Positions 28,818 to 38,498 of a DNA stretch of 64,000 nucleotides are shown here, piece after piece. A program made the translations under genes and the position numbers. Below the pieces are notes generated by a model. That model was not told the origin of the DNA, did no database searches, and saw nothing but the letters and a program-made list of their open reading frames with translations. Numbering within the stretch: position 1 is the first letter of the stretch; each line of letters starts with the position of its first letter. Origin of the DNA: Desulfobacterales bacterium (GTDB taxonomy: Bacteria; Desulfobacterota; Desulfobacteria; Desulfobacterales; SURF-7); contig JANQFQ010000013.1 of the NCBI GenBank assembly GCA_028277765.1, positions 1 to 64,000 of the forward strand. The letters run 5' to 3'.

Positions 28818-29453
28818 TTATACTTCAAAGAACTCCATTTCAGTAAGCTCAACACAGGTTAGCTTTTTCCCATACACAGCACCGGTATCAATCCCTATTT
28901 TGTTCGGCAGTATCAATGCCTCTGGCAGGGGTGTGTGGCCAAAAATAACCAGTTTCCCGAAATCATGTTCTGATTCGATAAAGGACCTGCGTATCCAGAG
29001 CAGATCCTCGGGATCCTGCTCTTTAAGCGGGACATTATCCTTTAATCCTGCGTGCACAAAAATAAAATCTTCTGTTTCATGATATAGAATCAGGCTTTCC
29101 AAAAAATCAAAATGGTCGCTTGGTACTAGCCCATCATTGGTCCTGATATTCCGGTTCATATAGCTTTCAAGGGTCTGCTGCCCGCCGTTCGCGAGAAAAA
29201 CGAGCCTGTCTGTTCCTGAAAGATATTTTAAAAACATATCTTCATGATTGCCTTTTAAAAAAATCAGGTTTTTGTGCTGTCTCTTCAGGCCTATCAAGAA
29301 CTCTACAACTTCAAAAGAATTGGGACCGCGGTCAATATAATCCCCCAGGAAAACAACAGTATCTTCTTTAAAACTGATACTTACCTTATCCATAAGGGTG
29401 TTGAATTTATCGAAACACCCATGTATGTCACTGAAAACAAATAATTTTCCCAT
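28818..29453 (-). CDS. PrpA-type serine/threonine protein phosphatase (metallophosphoesterase)
   Basis: 211 residues. The metal-binding motifs of PPP-family phosphatases are in order: DIHGCFDK (~9), GDYIDRGPNS (~37) and KGNHEDM (~68), with late His motifs in FVHAGL and FGHTPLPEA. Length and motifs match bacterial PrpA/lambda-type phosphatases. Diadenosine tetraphosphatase-like activity is a second possibility for this family. It lies alone between the dynamin-like and SH3 genes. Confidence 0.88.
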   Translation of the reverse strand: MGKLFVFSDIHGCFDKFNTLMDKVSISFKEDTVVFLGDYIDRGPNSFEVVEFLIGLKRQHKNLIFLKGNHEDMFLKYLSGTDRLVFLANGGQQTLESYMNRNIRTNDGLVPSDHFDFLESLILYHETEDFIFVHAGLKDNVPLKEQDPEDLLWIRRSFIESEHDFGKLVIFGHTPLPEALILPNKIGIDTGAVYGKKLTCVELTEMEFFEV

Positions 29454-29568
29454 AATCTAGTAATATCTTCCGAAGCAGTTAAAAAAAATCTCTAATTAAG
29501 TAGCAGGAAATAAAAAAACTTGCAAGACAGATGATAACTAATTTATTATTTACATGTTTCCACAAAAA

Positions 29569-30912
29569 TTAATCAAAAGAAAAATATCTCTGCAGGTCTT
29601 CCCGTATAAAAGTGTCGATGTCATCAAAATTTTTCTTATGAGGAAAAAGTATCTCCTTAAAAGCTGCATCAGACAGCAGGCTTAAAACATTACTTTTTAC
29701 CCTGAACCATGTTTGTTCCCTGTAGGCGTTTTCCAGTGAAACCAATTGATCAATATTAGACCTGCATTTTTTTATATAGCGGGGAAATGTCCATTTAAAG
29801 AAAAAAACAATCCCCAGCACCAGCACAACAATAACGCTGAGAACAGGTATAATCAGGCTGGTAACTGAAAAAGCACCTGAAAAAAGGGAAACCACAAGTG
29901 TCTGCTGCGGGAAACCGGTTGCCCACTTTAACAGTATATCAACAAACAGAAATAGTATTAAAGAAGAAAAAAGTAAACCTTTGGCTGTTCCGCGTATCAG
30001 ACTCATTCCGCCTTTGTTGAAATTGGCCATCGCTTCTGCTGCAATTTTGAGTTCATTCAGTTTTCTATCAACCCGGTGCAGAATGTGGTTGATTCTCAGT
30101 TTCGGTGCTTCAAGGATTTTCCGGAAGAGGTGTGTCCGTTCTTCAATCCATGCTTCAAGATTGACCGTGTTGTGGGCCACTTCTTTTGAAAATGTTAAAA
30201 AAATTCTGGGGATATCCTTACGGCCGGTCATTTGTGAAAGATTCCAGCACAGTGTTCCATAAGCACGTATGAGATCAGCAAGATTGTCGCATTCATCAAT
30301 GCGGCTCATAACAAAAATAATCCTGTCTTCCCTGGATGCGTCCGGAAGGGTATTTCTGATGGTCGTATATGTCTCTTTTATTGTCCCGGCCTTGTGCGGA
30401 TCAAACATCAGAATAACCAGGTCTGCCAACCGCGCGAAATCGCCTACAACCCGCGGGAAATCATACCCTCTCCCTTTTTCGGTAACGGAATCAAGCATCC
30501 CGGGACTGTCAATAATAGCCAGATTTTCAAGGAACCTGGATGCACGCAGTTTCATCTGGAAATGGGAAGACAGCCGGTCCCCATATGACTTAAAAGTAGT
30601 AAACGGAAGCCTTTCATCATTAACCAGGGTTGCCCCGGAAATCTCCCCTTCCTCTTCACCCGGTCCAGGTGCTGTAATAACGGTAAAAGAATCGTCAGTA
30701 GGTGCCTGCCCGGTTCTTTGAATCTCTCTCCCCAGAAGTTCATTAATCAGTGTTGATTTACCTGAAGAATAATTGCCGATAATCAACACAACCGGCTTCC
30801 ATTTTAGAAAAGCCTCAATCTCGGCAAAATCAAAATTATACCGCTCAAACCATGGATAGACCTCATCCATGACCCTGTTTTTTATCTCAAGCTGTAAATC
30901 TTCTTCATCCAT
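29569..30912 (-). CDS. Dynamin-like GTPase with membrane helices
   Basis: 447 residues. The P-loop is GNYSSGKSTLINELLG (~50), the switch threonine lies in TGQAPTDDSFTVI, G3 is DSPGMLD and G4 is VMSRIDECDN, as in EHD/dynamin-type GTPases. Two hydrophobic helices (~305-330 and ~345-370) anchor it in the membrane. Bacterial dynamin-like proteins remodel or protect membranes; the specific role here is unknown. It precedes the phosphatase and follows a hydrolase gene on the same strand. Confidence 0.85.
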   Translation of the reverse strand: MDEEDLQLEIKNRVMDEVYPWFERYNFDFAEIEAFLKWKPVVLIIGNYSSGKSTLINELLGREIQRTGQAPTDDSFTVITAPGPGEEEGEISGATLVNDERLPFTTFKSYGDRLSSHFQMKLRASRFLENLAIIDSPGMLDSVTEKGRGYDFPRVVGDFARLADLVILMFDPHKAGTIKETYTTIRNTLPDASREDRIIFVMSRIDECDNLADLIRAYGTLCWNLSQMTGRKDIPRIFLTFSKEVAHNTVNLEAWIEERTHLFRKILEAPKLRINHILHRVDRKLNELKIAAEAMANFNKGGMSLIRGTAKGLLFSSLILFLFVDILLKWATGFPQQTLVVSLFSGAFSVTSLIIPVLSVIVVLVLGIVFFFKWTFPRYIKKCRSNIDQLVSLENAYREQTWFRVKSNVLSLLSDAAFKEILFPHKKNFDDIDTFIREDLQRYFSFD

Positions 30913-30942
30913 AACAACCTGCCTGTGAATACCCTTGTCTCT

Positions 30943-31815
30943 TTATTTTCTTTCTGCATGTCCGTCCAGAAAATTCTCAACAGCTTCAAAACACGCATTC
31001 GCTTTTTCCATATAAGCAAAATGCCCGCAGTTCTGTAACAATACGAAATCTGATCCTTTTATACCATGGTGTATCTTTTCTGCCTCCTGAAAGGGAATAG
31101 GATCATAATCCCCATGAACGATCAATGTGGGACATGTAATTCTGTTTAATCTGTCAAAAAGGCTGTAATCCTGAAGGTATTCATCCAGGAAATGAGTGCA
31201 TATAAAATATTTTTGAACCATCTTATCATCAATATAATCGAGGGAAATCTTGTCCGCAAAGCTTTTATCGTAAAAATACGCCCAGAAATAAAGAGAATAA
31301 TACTTTTTAAATAGTACGGAGGTTTTCTCTTTATTTATAAAAGATTCCGCTATTTCCGTAAGCTCCTCCTTTTTTTGGGGGGGCAAACGGTCTTCTATGG
31401 CTTTACTGAACCGGGCCACATATCCCGAACTCGCGCCAGAGGACCCGATAATTATCAGTGCGTTTAAACAGTCAGAATAGTTTACAGCATAATTAAGTGA
31501 CAGCAATCCTCCCCAAGAATGTCCCAGTAAATTTAATTTCCTGATATCAAACGCTTTTCTTAAACCTTCCAAGTCCTGAATGAAACTTTCCATGGTAATT
31601 TCAGAAGGTTTTTCATGACCGGAAGATTTTCCGCTTGAACGCTGGTCATAAAATATAACCTTATAATGCTCAGCCAGCCTTGTAAGGTGGGGGTAAAGAT
31701 AATTGTGCCCAAGCCCCGGGCCTCCATGAACAATGACGACTGGTTCTCCAGTACCGATAATTTTATAAAAGATATCAATCTTGTTGATATTTTTTATACC
31801 TTCTTCCTGTTCCAA
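30943..31815 (-). CDS. Alpha/beta hydrolase, proline iminopeptidase-like
   Basis: 290 residues. The oxyanion-hole motif HGGPGLGHNY (~30) and YDQRSSGKS, the nucleophile elbow GHSWGG (~98), the acid in HGDYDPIP and the catalytic His in NCGHFAYME are all present in the expected order. The HGGPG motif is typical of the prolyl aminopeptidase (S33) group. Substrate not predictable beyond that. Confidence 0.85.
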   Translation of the reverse strand: MEQEEGIKNINKIDIFYKIIGTGEPVVIVHGGPGLGHNYLYPHLTRLAEHYKVIFYDQRSSGKSSGHEKPSEITMESFIQDLEGLRKAFDIRKLNLLGHSWGGLLSLNYAVNYSDCLNALIIIGSSGASSGYVARFSKAIEDRLPPQKKEELTEIAESFINKEKTSVLFKKYYSLYFWAYFYDKSFADKISLDYIDDKMVQKYFICTHFLDEYLQDYSLFDRLNRITCPTLIVHGDYDPIPFQEAEKIHHGIKGSDFVLLQNCGHFAYMEKANACFEAVENFLDGHAERK

Positions 31816-31868
31816 TTGCGCCTTACCTGTTATAAAGCTTTTTAAGCCAAAGGGAAAACATATAAAGA

Positions 31869-32144
31869 TTATCTTTTCTGCTGCTGGAAGAGAAACCCCA
31901 CTAAAGCGAAAAACGCAATGGCCAGGCCAAACGCCAGATAGCTGTACACATAGTAATTCGCATTCAACATGAAATCATAAAACATGTCCTGGTTGCAAAT
32001 AAAACCCCAGTACAGCGTAAAAACATAATTGAACATTAACGCCAGCTTAACCCTTCCGAAAAGCAGCGCTATTGTACTCAGTATCAGCAGCAACATGATC
32101 TGAGTAGCTGGAATTGTAAACTCCATTGACATAAAAAAATCCAT
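31869..32144 (-). CDS. Small hypothetical membrane protein (91 aa)
   Basis: Three hydrophobic segments (~15-30, 35-50, 65-85) and a short basic C-terminus (QQQKR). Several starts are possible (residues 1, 5 or 6). I do not recognise the family. It lies 53 bp upstream of the hydrolase gene on the same strand. Confidence 0.55.
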   Translation of the reverse strand: MDFFMSMEFTIPATQIMLLLILSTIALLFGRVKLALMFNYVFTLYWGFICNQDMFYDFMLNANYYVYSYLAFGLAIAFFALVGFLFQQQKR

Positions 32145-32298
32145 AATCAGGCACCCCCATGCATTTTTTAAATATCAGGTTGGCAAACAAGTATTATCTT
32201 TTTTTATCAAATATATGTTTTTTATTGCAACAATTAAATCAGCTTCGATTACTCTTTTAGAACAAATTCTTTGTATGAAAATCAGACGAACAGTATTG

Positions 32299-32327
32299 TT
32301 GACAATAAAGCACATGTATATTATTTT
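32299..32327 (+). promoter_or_regulatory. Candidate sigma-70 promoter of mtnP-apt
   Basis: TTGACA, a 17-base spacer and TATTTT lie about 40 bases before the mtnP start in an AT-rich leader. Confidence 0.45.
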
Positions 32328-32368
32328 ATAAAAACTTTTTTTATTTCTAAAAAAACAGGAGAACTCAT

Positions 32369-33115
32369 TTGGTAAAAATCGGAATAATTGGCGGCTCAGG
32401 GCTTGATGATCCCAAAATACTTGACGACGAAAAAGAGATTACCGCGGATACCCCTTTTGGAAAACCGTCTTCTAGCCTAACAACAGGTAAAATAAACAAT
32501 ATCGATGTTGTACTGATTGCGCGGCATGGAAAGGCTCACAGCTTGAGCCCCTCCCAGGTCAATTACAGGGCAAATATACATGCTTTAAAAGAGCAGGGGG
32601 CAACGCATATAATAGCCACAACCGCCTGCGGGAGCCTTCGTGAAAAAATTGGACGGGGGCATTTTATTATTCTTGATCAGTTTATTGATTTTACTAAACA
32701 TAGAAAAACAACTTTCTTTGAATCGTTTGAAGATGATACCCATCACACACCTATGGCTGAACCTTTTGATCCCATGCTGAGAAAAGCCCTTTTTGAAACA
32801 GCCGGTGATCTGGGGCTTGATGCCCATGAAAAGGGAACCGTTGTAACAATTGAAGGACCCCGGTTCTCAACTAAAGCGGAATCTAATATGTTCAGGATCT
32901 GGGGAGCGGATGTCATCAACATGTCAATAGCGCCAGAGGCTACCCTGGCAAACGAGGCTGGGATCCCTTATGCTGCTGTTGCCATGTCAACCGACTATGA
33001 CTGCTGGAAAGAGGATGAGGAACCTGTATCCTGGGAAGAGATTTTAAAAGTGTTCAATCGTAATGCTGACAAGGTCAAAGCTCTCCTCATAAACGTTATA
33101 CCAAAAATCAGATAA
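32369..33115 (+). CDS. mtnP: S-methyl-5'-thioadenosine phosphorylase
   Basis: 248 residues from a TTG start with AGGAGA 6 bases upstream. It splits methylthioadenosine with phosphate into adenine and methylthioribose-1-phosphate. Phosphate-binding GGSGLDD (~8), [18 protein letters not shown] (~50) and the nucleoside-binding [18 protein letters not shown] and STDYDCW motifs are present. It is followed after 9 bases by apt, which recycles the adenine; the pair forms a salvage operon. Confidence 0.93.
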   Translation: MVKIGIIGGSGLDDPKILDDEKEITADTPFGKPSSSLTTGKINNIDVVLIARHGKAHSLSPSQVNYRANIHALKEQGATHIIATTACGSLREKIGRGHFIILDQFIDFTKHRKTTFFESFEDDTHHTPMAEPFDPMLRKALFETAGDLGLDAHEKGTVVTIEGPRFSTKAESNMFRIWGADVINMSIAPEATLANEAGIPYAAVAMSTDYDCWKEDEEPVSWEEILKVFNRNADKVKALLINVIPKIR

Positions 33116-33124
33116 GGACCTGAA

Positions 33125-33646
33125 ATGGAAATAAAAAACAAGATAAGAACCGTGCCTGACTGGCCGATTAAGGGAGTCATGTTCCGCGATATAACAACGC
33201 TTCTCCAGGAACCTGAAGTATTCAGAGAAACAATCGACCAGTTTTATGACAGGTACAAAGATATGAAACTCGACAAGATTGTCGGGATAGACGCACGGGG
33301 ATTTATTTTCGGCGCCCCTCTTGCGTATAAAATGAACGTCGGATTTGTCCCTGTCAGAAAGAAAGGGAAGCTTCCATATAAAACCATCAGCGCTGAATAC
33401 GCCCTGGAATACGGAACTGACACAATAGAAATGCACGAGGACGGCATAAAACCAGGCGAAAAGGTACTGATCATCGATGATTTGATTGCCACTGGCGGTA
33501 CGATCGAAGCAGCTGCCCGTTTGGTTGAAAAACTCGGCGGTGACATCGTTGAGCTGGCTTTTGTTGTTGAACTGCCGGACCTAAACGGCAGAGAAAAAAT
33601 ACAAGGTTACAAAATTTTTACCCTAACAGAGTTTGAAGGGGAATAG
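33125..33646 (+). CDS. apt: Adenine phosphoribosyltransferase
   Basis: 173 residues, standard APRT. The PRPP-binding motif is VLIIDDLIATGGTIEAA (~118-134). The N-terminal IRTVPDWPIKGVMFRDITTL and GIDARGFIFGAPLA are family hallmarks. It makes AMP from adenine released by mtnP immediately upstream. Confidence 0.96.
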   Translation: MEIKNKIRTVPDWPIKGVMFRDITTLLQEPEVFRETIDQFYDRYKDMKLDKIVGIDARGFIFGAPLAYKMNVGFVPVRKKGKLPYKTISAEYALEYGTDTIEMHEDGIKPGEKVLIIDDLIATGGTIEAAARLVEKLGGDIVELAFVVELPDLNGREKIQGYKIFTLTEFEGE

Positions 33647-33989
33647 GTCAGCACCAATCCGGGTCCCAAAAGCCCGACCTTGTGTGCCCCTGAAAGGGAA
33701 CCCTTAATGGCCCTTAAGTGCCTAAAGTTATAAGTTACAAGTGCCTAAAGTTGTGGAATTCTGCCATTTTATTAAAAATCAGAGCGAAGCGAAACATGCA
33801 ATTTGAAAGTTGCAAAGTGCCTATAGTTAAGGATTTTTGCCAATTTTATTATAAGAATGGCGGAGCGAAGTGACACATTAACTTAAGGCACTTGTAACTT
33901 ATAACTTTAGGCACTTAAAAATCATAGCCCATACCCGCCTGGCCCAGGGACCAGGTTTTAACTTTTTAAATAAACAAAGGAGAAAAGCC
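33647..33989. other. Intergenic region dominated by a palindromic repeat
   Basis: No gene was seen. The middle 200 bases are the family B element. The flanks hold GC-richer text (CCGGGTCCCAAAAGCCCG, GCCTGGCCCAGGGACCAGG) with weak hairpin potential but no T-tract. The DHH gene start has AAAGGAGAAA upstream. Confidence 0.5.
33716..33916. repeat. 200-bp palindromic element (family B) with 37-bp inverted ends
   Basis: The ends 33716-33752 and 33880-33916 are reverse complements with one mismatch over 37 bases. Each end contains AAGTGCC(T)AAAGTT twice around ATAAGTTAC. The interior halves are also related (GAGCGAAGCGAAAC versus GAGCGAAGTGACAC). Partial copies lie at 53456-53485 and 59243-59343. 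It has no ORF; it looks like a miniature non-autonomous element. Confidence 0.75.
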
Positions 33990-34928
33990 ATGAGACTCTT
34001 AACCCGTTCAGATTTTGATGGTGCTGTTTGTGGAGCACTTCTTTTAGAACTTGGAATCATTGACTCCATTCAGCATGTTCACCCAAAAGACATTCAGGAT
34101 AAAAAAGTTGATGTCACGGAAAACGATATTCTGGCAAACGTCCCTTTTATTGAAGGGTGCGGCCTTTGGTTTGATCATCACGCAAGTGAAAATGAACGGC
34201 TGGTTCTGGAGGGACAGTATAAGGGTGCCTGTGAACCAGCACCCAGCGCCGCACGTGTCGTGTATAACTTTTATGAAGCAGATGAAAAACATGCCGGCAA
34301 ACTGGAGCGTCTCATCCCTCTGGTAGAAATTGCCGACAAAGCAGATTCCGCCCAGTTTACAAAAGAGGAGATCCTTGATCCCCATGGATGGATCATGCTC
34401 TCCTTTATCGCTGATCCGCGTACCGGCCTCGGTTATCACCATTCATATAGAATCAGTAATCTGGAACTGCTGGGAACCCTTCCGGAACTTCTGAGGACAA
34501 AAACCGCGGAAGAGATTCTCGCCTTGCCTGATTTTCAGGAGCGGGTAGAACGATACAAGGAACAGACAGAGAAATACAGACAGTTCATTCTCGACCATTC
34601 AAAGGCCGAAGGGGATGCGATTATCATCGATTTGAGAGGGGTTGACGAAATCCCTAGTGGTAACCGCTTTATCGAATACACCCTCTACCCTGAGCAGAAC
34701 ATCTCCATCCGCCTTGTTGACGGAAAAGACAAGAAGTTCGCCATGGTCTCCGTGGGACATAGCATCATCAACAGGACCTCCTCGGTCGGTGTGGGCTCCA
34801 TTATGCTGCAATACGGTGGCGGCGGACATGACAAGGTCGGCACCTGCCAGGTTTCATACGAAGAAGCTGACAATGTTCTGGCAGAACTCCTGGAAATTAT
34901 TAATGCGAACACAGTGCTTATTAGTTAA
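33990..34928 (+). CDS. DHH/DHHA1-family phosphoesterase (exopolyphosphatase-related)
   Basis: 312 residues. The DHH domain begins LTRSDFDGAVCGALL with the metal-binding Asp residues and has the diagnostic FDHHAS (~63). The C-terminal DHHA1 domain has GGGGHDKVGTC (~283). Members cleave oligonucleotides, cyclic dinucleotides, pAp or polyphosphate; which of these applies cannot be read here. It is a single gene flanked on both sides by repeats. Confidence 0.8.
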   Translation: MRLLTRSDFDGAVCGALLLELGIIDSIQHVHPKDIQDKKVDVTENDILANVPFIEGCGLWFDHHASENERLVLEGQYKGACEPAPSAARVVYNFYEADEKHAGKLERLIPLVEIADKADSAQFTKEEILDPHGWIMLSFIADPRTGLGYHHSYRISNLELLGTLPELLRTKTAEEILALPDFQERVERYKEQTEKYRQFILDHSKAEGDAIIIDLRGVDEIPSGNRFIEYTLYPEQNISIRLVDGKDKKFAMVSVGHSIINRTSSVGVGSIMLQYGGGGHDKVGTCQVSYEEADNVLAELLEIINANTVLIS

Positions 34929-34996
34929 TTCTGAAGATCTCATAACAAAATCGGGTCCACAGGGCTCGGTTTTGTTAGCATTAAAAATTAGTTATT

Positions 34997-35165
34997 AAAT
35001 CCGAAGCACGAATATCGAAATCCGAAACAATATCAAATGACCGAAATACAAATTACTGAAACAAAAACGGTGCGTTATCAATGGATGATAAAATTGATGT
35101 TTTAAACATTTGAACATTCTAATTTTGGATATTGTTTCGGATTTCGATATTCGTGCTTCGGATTT
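34997..35165. repeat. Palindromic element (family C) with perfect 38-bp inverted ends
   Basis: 34997-35034 and 35128-35165 are exact reverse complements over 38 bases (AAATCCGAAGCACG..., ATATCGAAATCCGAAAC). The 93-bp interior has no ORF. The right end touches the stop codon of the mtaD-like gene at 35166. A half copy forms the 3' end of trmJ at 57145-57181. Confidence 0.85.
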
Positions 35166-36464
35166 TTACATAAGCCCCTTCACCTTCTTCATTATCTCCC
35201 CTACATCAACCGTCAACAGTTCACGATCACGTACAACGCATTTCCCCCCAATAACCGCATCCCTCACATCCGAACCTTTTACCGCGTACACGATATGAGA
35301 TACGGGGTTATACATGGGGACCAGGTGGGGCTGATCTGTATTGATCACAATAATGTCCGCCTGCTTCCCGACCTCAATGGAACCAATCTCTTTTTCCAGG
35401 CCAATGGCCCTTGCCCCGTCTATTGTCGCTGATTTAAGAACCGTCTTGGCATCCATGACCGCCGGATCAAGACTAACCACCTTATGGAGTTTTGCCATTG
35501 AATCCATTTCAGAAAACATATCAAGATCATTATTACTGGCACAGCTGTCTGTACCAAGGCCGACCGTAATCCCTGCGTTCAAAAGCTGGTGAACAGGGGC
35601 TGTACCGGATGCCAGTTTCATATTGCTCTCAGGATTATGGGCGATCGTTGCCCCGCTGTCGGCAATCAGAGAGATATCATCATCATCCAGCCATACAGCG
35701 TGAACCAACAGGGTCTTGCTGTCTAGCACTTCAATCCGATCTAGATATGCTATAGATGTTTCATGATGCATAGACTCTATTGGTTCATATTCCCATTTTG
35801 TCTCTGCCGCGTGGATCTGGAACATAAGCCCCAATGAAAGTGCTACTGCTTTTGCATTTTTCAGGGTAGCATTAGAACAGGTATAAGGTGAATGACAGAA
35901 GATGGACGGTTGTATCAGTGGTGTCCTGCCCATCCATTTTTCAACATATTTCACGGCATGACTGATATTATCATCCGGGTTAGGAACACCCGGCGCCGGC
36001 AGATCAATGACACCCTGGCCCAGTATCGCCCGCATACCTATCTCCTGTACTGCCTGGGCAGTGTTATCCTCAAAAAAATAACCATCACAGCAACAGGTGG
36101 TGCCGGAGAGCATCATTTCAGCGCAGGACAAAAGCGCGCCAAGCCTTACATTTTCTGGGTTAATAAATTTTAATTCAGCTGGAAAAATATGGTCATTCAG
36201 CCAGGTCATCAGGGGCAGGTCATCAGCGACCCCCCTGAACAAAGACATGGCAAGATGTGTATGGGTATTCACCAAGCCGGGCATGATAATACCGCCGTCA
36301 GCATTAATAGTATCAGCTGCTTCCGGCAGTGTTTTCCCTTTTTCACCTTTGCCAACAGATTGAATTACCCCGTCTTTAATACAGACAACACCATCTTCAA
36401 TTATATCAAAGTCAGGATTGACAGTAACAATGGTGCCGTTATGGATTACTATATCGTAAGTCAT
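35166..36464 (-). CDS. mtaD: Amidohydrolase, 5-methylthioadenosine/S-adenosylhomocysteine deaminase-like
   Basis: 432 residues from the ATG at 36464 (the track begins one codon earlier at TTG). The metal-binding motifs of the MTA/SAH deaminase group are in order: NTHTHLAMSLFRGVADDLPL (~67), FQIHAAETKWE (~212), LLVHAVWLDDDD (~252) and GLGTDSCASNNDLDMFSEMD (~305). It would convert MTA or SAH to the inosyl analogue. With mtnP, apt and adenosine kinase nearby, it offers a second route for spent SAM products. Substrate preference is not certain. Confidence 0.87.
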   Translation of the reverse strand: MTYDIVIHNGTIVTVNPDFDIIEDGVVCIKDGVIQSVGKGEKGKTLPEAADTINADGGIIMPGLVNTHTHLAMSLFRGVADDLPLMTWLNDHIFPAELKFINPENVRLGALLSCAEMMLSGTTCCCDGYFFEDNTAQAVQEIGMRAILGQGVIDLPAPGVPNPDDNISHAVKYVEKWMGRTPLIQPSIFCHSPYTCSNATLKNAKAVALSLGLMFQIHAAETKWEYEPIESMHHETSIAYLDRIEVLDSKTLLVHAVWLDDDDISLIADSGATIAHNPESNMKLASGTAPVHQLLNAGITVGLGTDSCASNNDLDMFSEMDSMAKLHKVVSLDPAVMDAKTVLKSATIDGARAIGLEKEIGSIEVGKQADIIVINTDQPHLVPMYNPVSHIVYAVKGSDVRDAVIGGKCVVRDRELLTVDVGEIMKKVKGLM

Positions 36465-36589
36465 CAAGCATTACCTTCCTTAAAATCAGAGGATACTAGT
36501 GTCGTGTGAATAATGAAACGACGTATTTTGGGATAATCGATTTCGATAAAGAGCCTTCTATCTATACATAATACCCAATTGTTACACTT

Positions 36590-36640
36590 TCTTTATCCAG
36601 TATCTAGCATCAAGCATCTAGTATCAAGTATCATGAATAC
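36590..36640. repeat. CTAG-rich repeat (family A) at the 3' end of the ABC exporter gene
   Basis: CCAGTATCTAGCATCAAGCA and CTAGTATCAAGTATCATG units, related to the copies at 16.0-16.3 kb. The TGA stop of the ABC gene lies in this repeat. Confidence 0.6.
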
Positions 36641-38498
36641 TCACCTTCTGAACATTTCGCCTACTATCCTTTATACTCTCCATCTGTTGCCGCCATGACT
36701 CTGCATACCTCCCCTCCTGTTCCAGCAGTTCTTCATGGGTGCCGGATTCCACGATTCTCCCCTTATCCATCACGTGGATCACATCCGCGTGCATGGCGGT
36801 TGTAAACCGGTGGGTAATAATAATAGCGGTCCGGTCTCTGGCCAGGGTGTGAAACCGATGCAGCCAGTCAGCTTCAGCCCAGGAATCCATGTCGCTGGTC
36901 GGTTCATCCAGGATAATAATCGCCGACTGCCGGATAAAGGCACGCGCCAGCGCGATCCGTTGCCATTCACCCACGCTCAGGTCTGTGCCACCTTCAAACC
37001 ATTTTCCTAAAAGCGTATCATACCCTTCAGGAAGGCTGCGGATAATACTTGCAGCACCAGCATCAATTGCTGCTTGTTCAAGCCCGGTTTGACCATGGTC
37101 AACAGTGATATCACCCAGGTTGATGTTTTCCGTAACCGTGGCATGGTACCTAACCGGTTCCTGAAATAGGATGGTAATCATGTTTCTCAGTTCATCTGTA
37201 TCCATATCCTTCAAATCGATCCCGTCCATATGGATACGCCCTTTGTCTGGGTCATAAAACCGGCAAAGCAGTTTAATCAGGGTGCTCTTCCCTGCGCCGT
37301 TCGCGCCCACAATCGCCAGTGTGCTGCCAGCGTCAATGGTCAGGTTAAATCCGTTCAGGGCAGTCCGCTGACTCAAGGGATAACTGAAATGAATGTTTTC
37401 AAAATAGATTCCTTTTTTCACACTTTCAGGAGGCGCCACCGGTTTTTCCGGAATAGTTATCAGGTTTTCAAGAGATAAAAACTTAAAAAGATCGTCAAGA
37501 AAAAGGGAGTTGCTGTAAATCTCACCAATATTTTCAAGCAGAGTCCGCATCATTCTCTGGCCGTTGTTAAATGCCTGATAAAAAAGGACCAGGTCTCCAA
37601 GGGTGACCAGCCCTTTTACTGCTTTTAACAGCATCCAGAGCATCACACCACAGGTTATTAAAAAAGCAAGACCGCCTGCTGCAATTTCCGCTATTTTTTG
37701 ATCCTTGATCAGGGCCAGATACTCTTTTCGAAGATATTTTCGCAGTTTTATATAGGCTCCCCGAAAATGCTTACCAATATTAAAGACACGGAGTTCAGCA
37801 GCTGTATCCCTGGAGGTAATCAGCCAGTCATAATACCATGTGGCCCGTTCCTTAGGGGTTGTTGCCACCCACCACTGATGAAAACGGAGCTTGTGGTGAA
37901 GGACAATAAAAAAAGCAGGGATAGTACTGATGATCAGGGCTGCCGGAAGCCACAACCCGTAAGGGATTAACACCCCGGCCATGGCAATAAAGGTAATACA
38001 ACTCTGCAGGAGATTCCCCATACCTTCCAAAAGTGCAAGGGGACGATGGTCTGATTCATTCTGTGCTCGGTACAGGTGGTCATAATAGTCAGAACAGTCA
38101 TAATAGGCCATATCCACAGACATGGATTTCTCATGTATCAGACCGCGTACATGGTCTTCGATAAATTCTGACAGCAGCGTCCGGATCCACCCTTCCGCGC
38201 TTTGAAGCACTTCCGTGAACAGGAGAACGCCCCCGAACAGGACCGCAAGGAAAATCACCGGCCGGACATGTTCCATTGCTCCGGGATTGTTCAGCAAAGT
38301 CACCAGGCTGTCAACAATGCATTTGGAAAGATACACAACAAAAACTGGCAGCATGCCCTGTAGGGCCAGCAGAACAACCCATGCAAGGGTCCATTTCGCT
38401 CCCGCGTCCCAGGCCAATGTTATGGCCTTTGACATCATGGGAACCTGGCGGACAAAGCTACCGAGTTTGTTTCTCAGAATATCCTTGTTGTCAGTCAT
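36624..38498 (-). CDS. ABC transporter (membrane and ATPase domains fused), probable lasso-peptide exporter (D)
   Basis: 624 residues: an N-terminal six-helix membrane domain (~25-320) and a C-terminal ATPase with Walker A VGANGAGKSTL (~400), signature LSVGEWQRIALARAF and Walker B AIIILDEPTSD. There is no C39 peptidase domain, so it cannot remove the leader itself. Its ATG directly follows the methyltransferase stop. Position at the end of the cluster and fold fit the lasso-peptide D protein that exports the product and often gives self-immunity. Transported substrate is inferred from context. Confidence 0.88.
   Translation of the reverse strand: MTDNKDILRNKLGSFVRQVPMMSKAITLAWDAGAKWTLAWVVLLALQGMLPVFVVYLSKCIVDSLVTLLNNPGAMEHVRPVIFLAVLFGGVLLFTEVLQSAEGWIRTLLSEFIEDHVRGLIHEKSMSVDMAYYDCSDYYDHLYRAQNESDHRPLALLEGMGNLLQSCITFIAMAGVLIPYGLWLPAALIISTIPAFFIVLHHKLRFHQWWVATTPKERATWYYDWLITSRDTAAELRVFNIGKHFRGAYIKLRKYLRKEYLALIKDQKIAEIAAGGLAFLITCGVMLWMLLKAVKGLVTLGDLVLFYQAFNNGQRMMRTLLENIGEIYSNSLFLDDLFKFLSLENLITIPEKPVAPPESVKKGIYFENIHFSYPLSQRTALNGFNLTIDAGSTLAIVGANGAGKSTLIKLLCRFYDPDKGRIHMDGIDLKDMDTDELRNMITILFQEPVRYHATVTENINLGDITVDHGQTGLEQAAIDAGAASIIRSLPEGYDTLLGKWFEGGTDLSVGEWQRIALARAFIRQSAIIILDEPTSDMDSWAEADWLHRFHTLARDRTAIIITHRFTTAMHADVIHVMDKGRIVESGTHEELLEQEGRYAESWRQQMESIKDSRRNVQKVSIHDT

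Noticed and set aside
33647-33715. Possible riboswitch upstream of the DHH gene
   Set aside because: GC-rich text suggests hairpins, but no known riboswitch consensus was recognised and most of the gap is the family B repeat.
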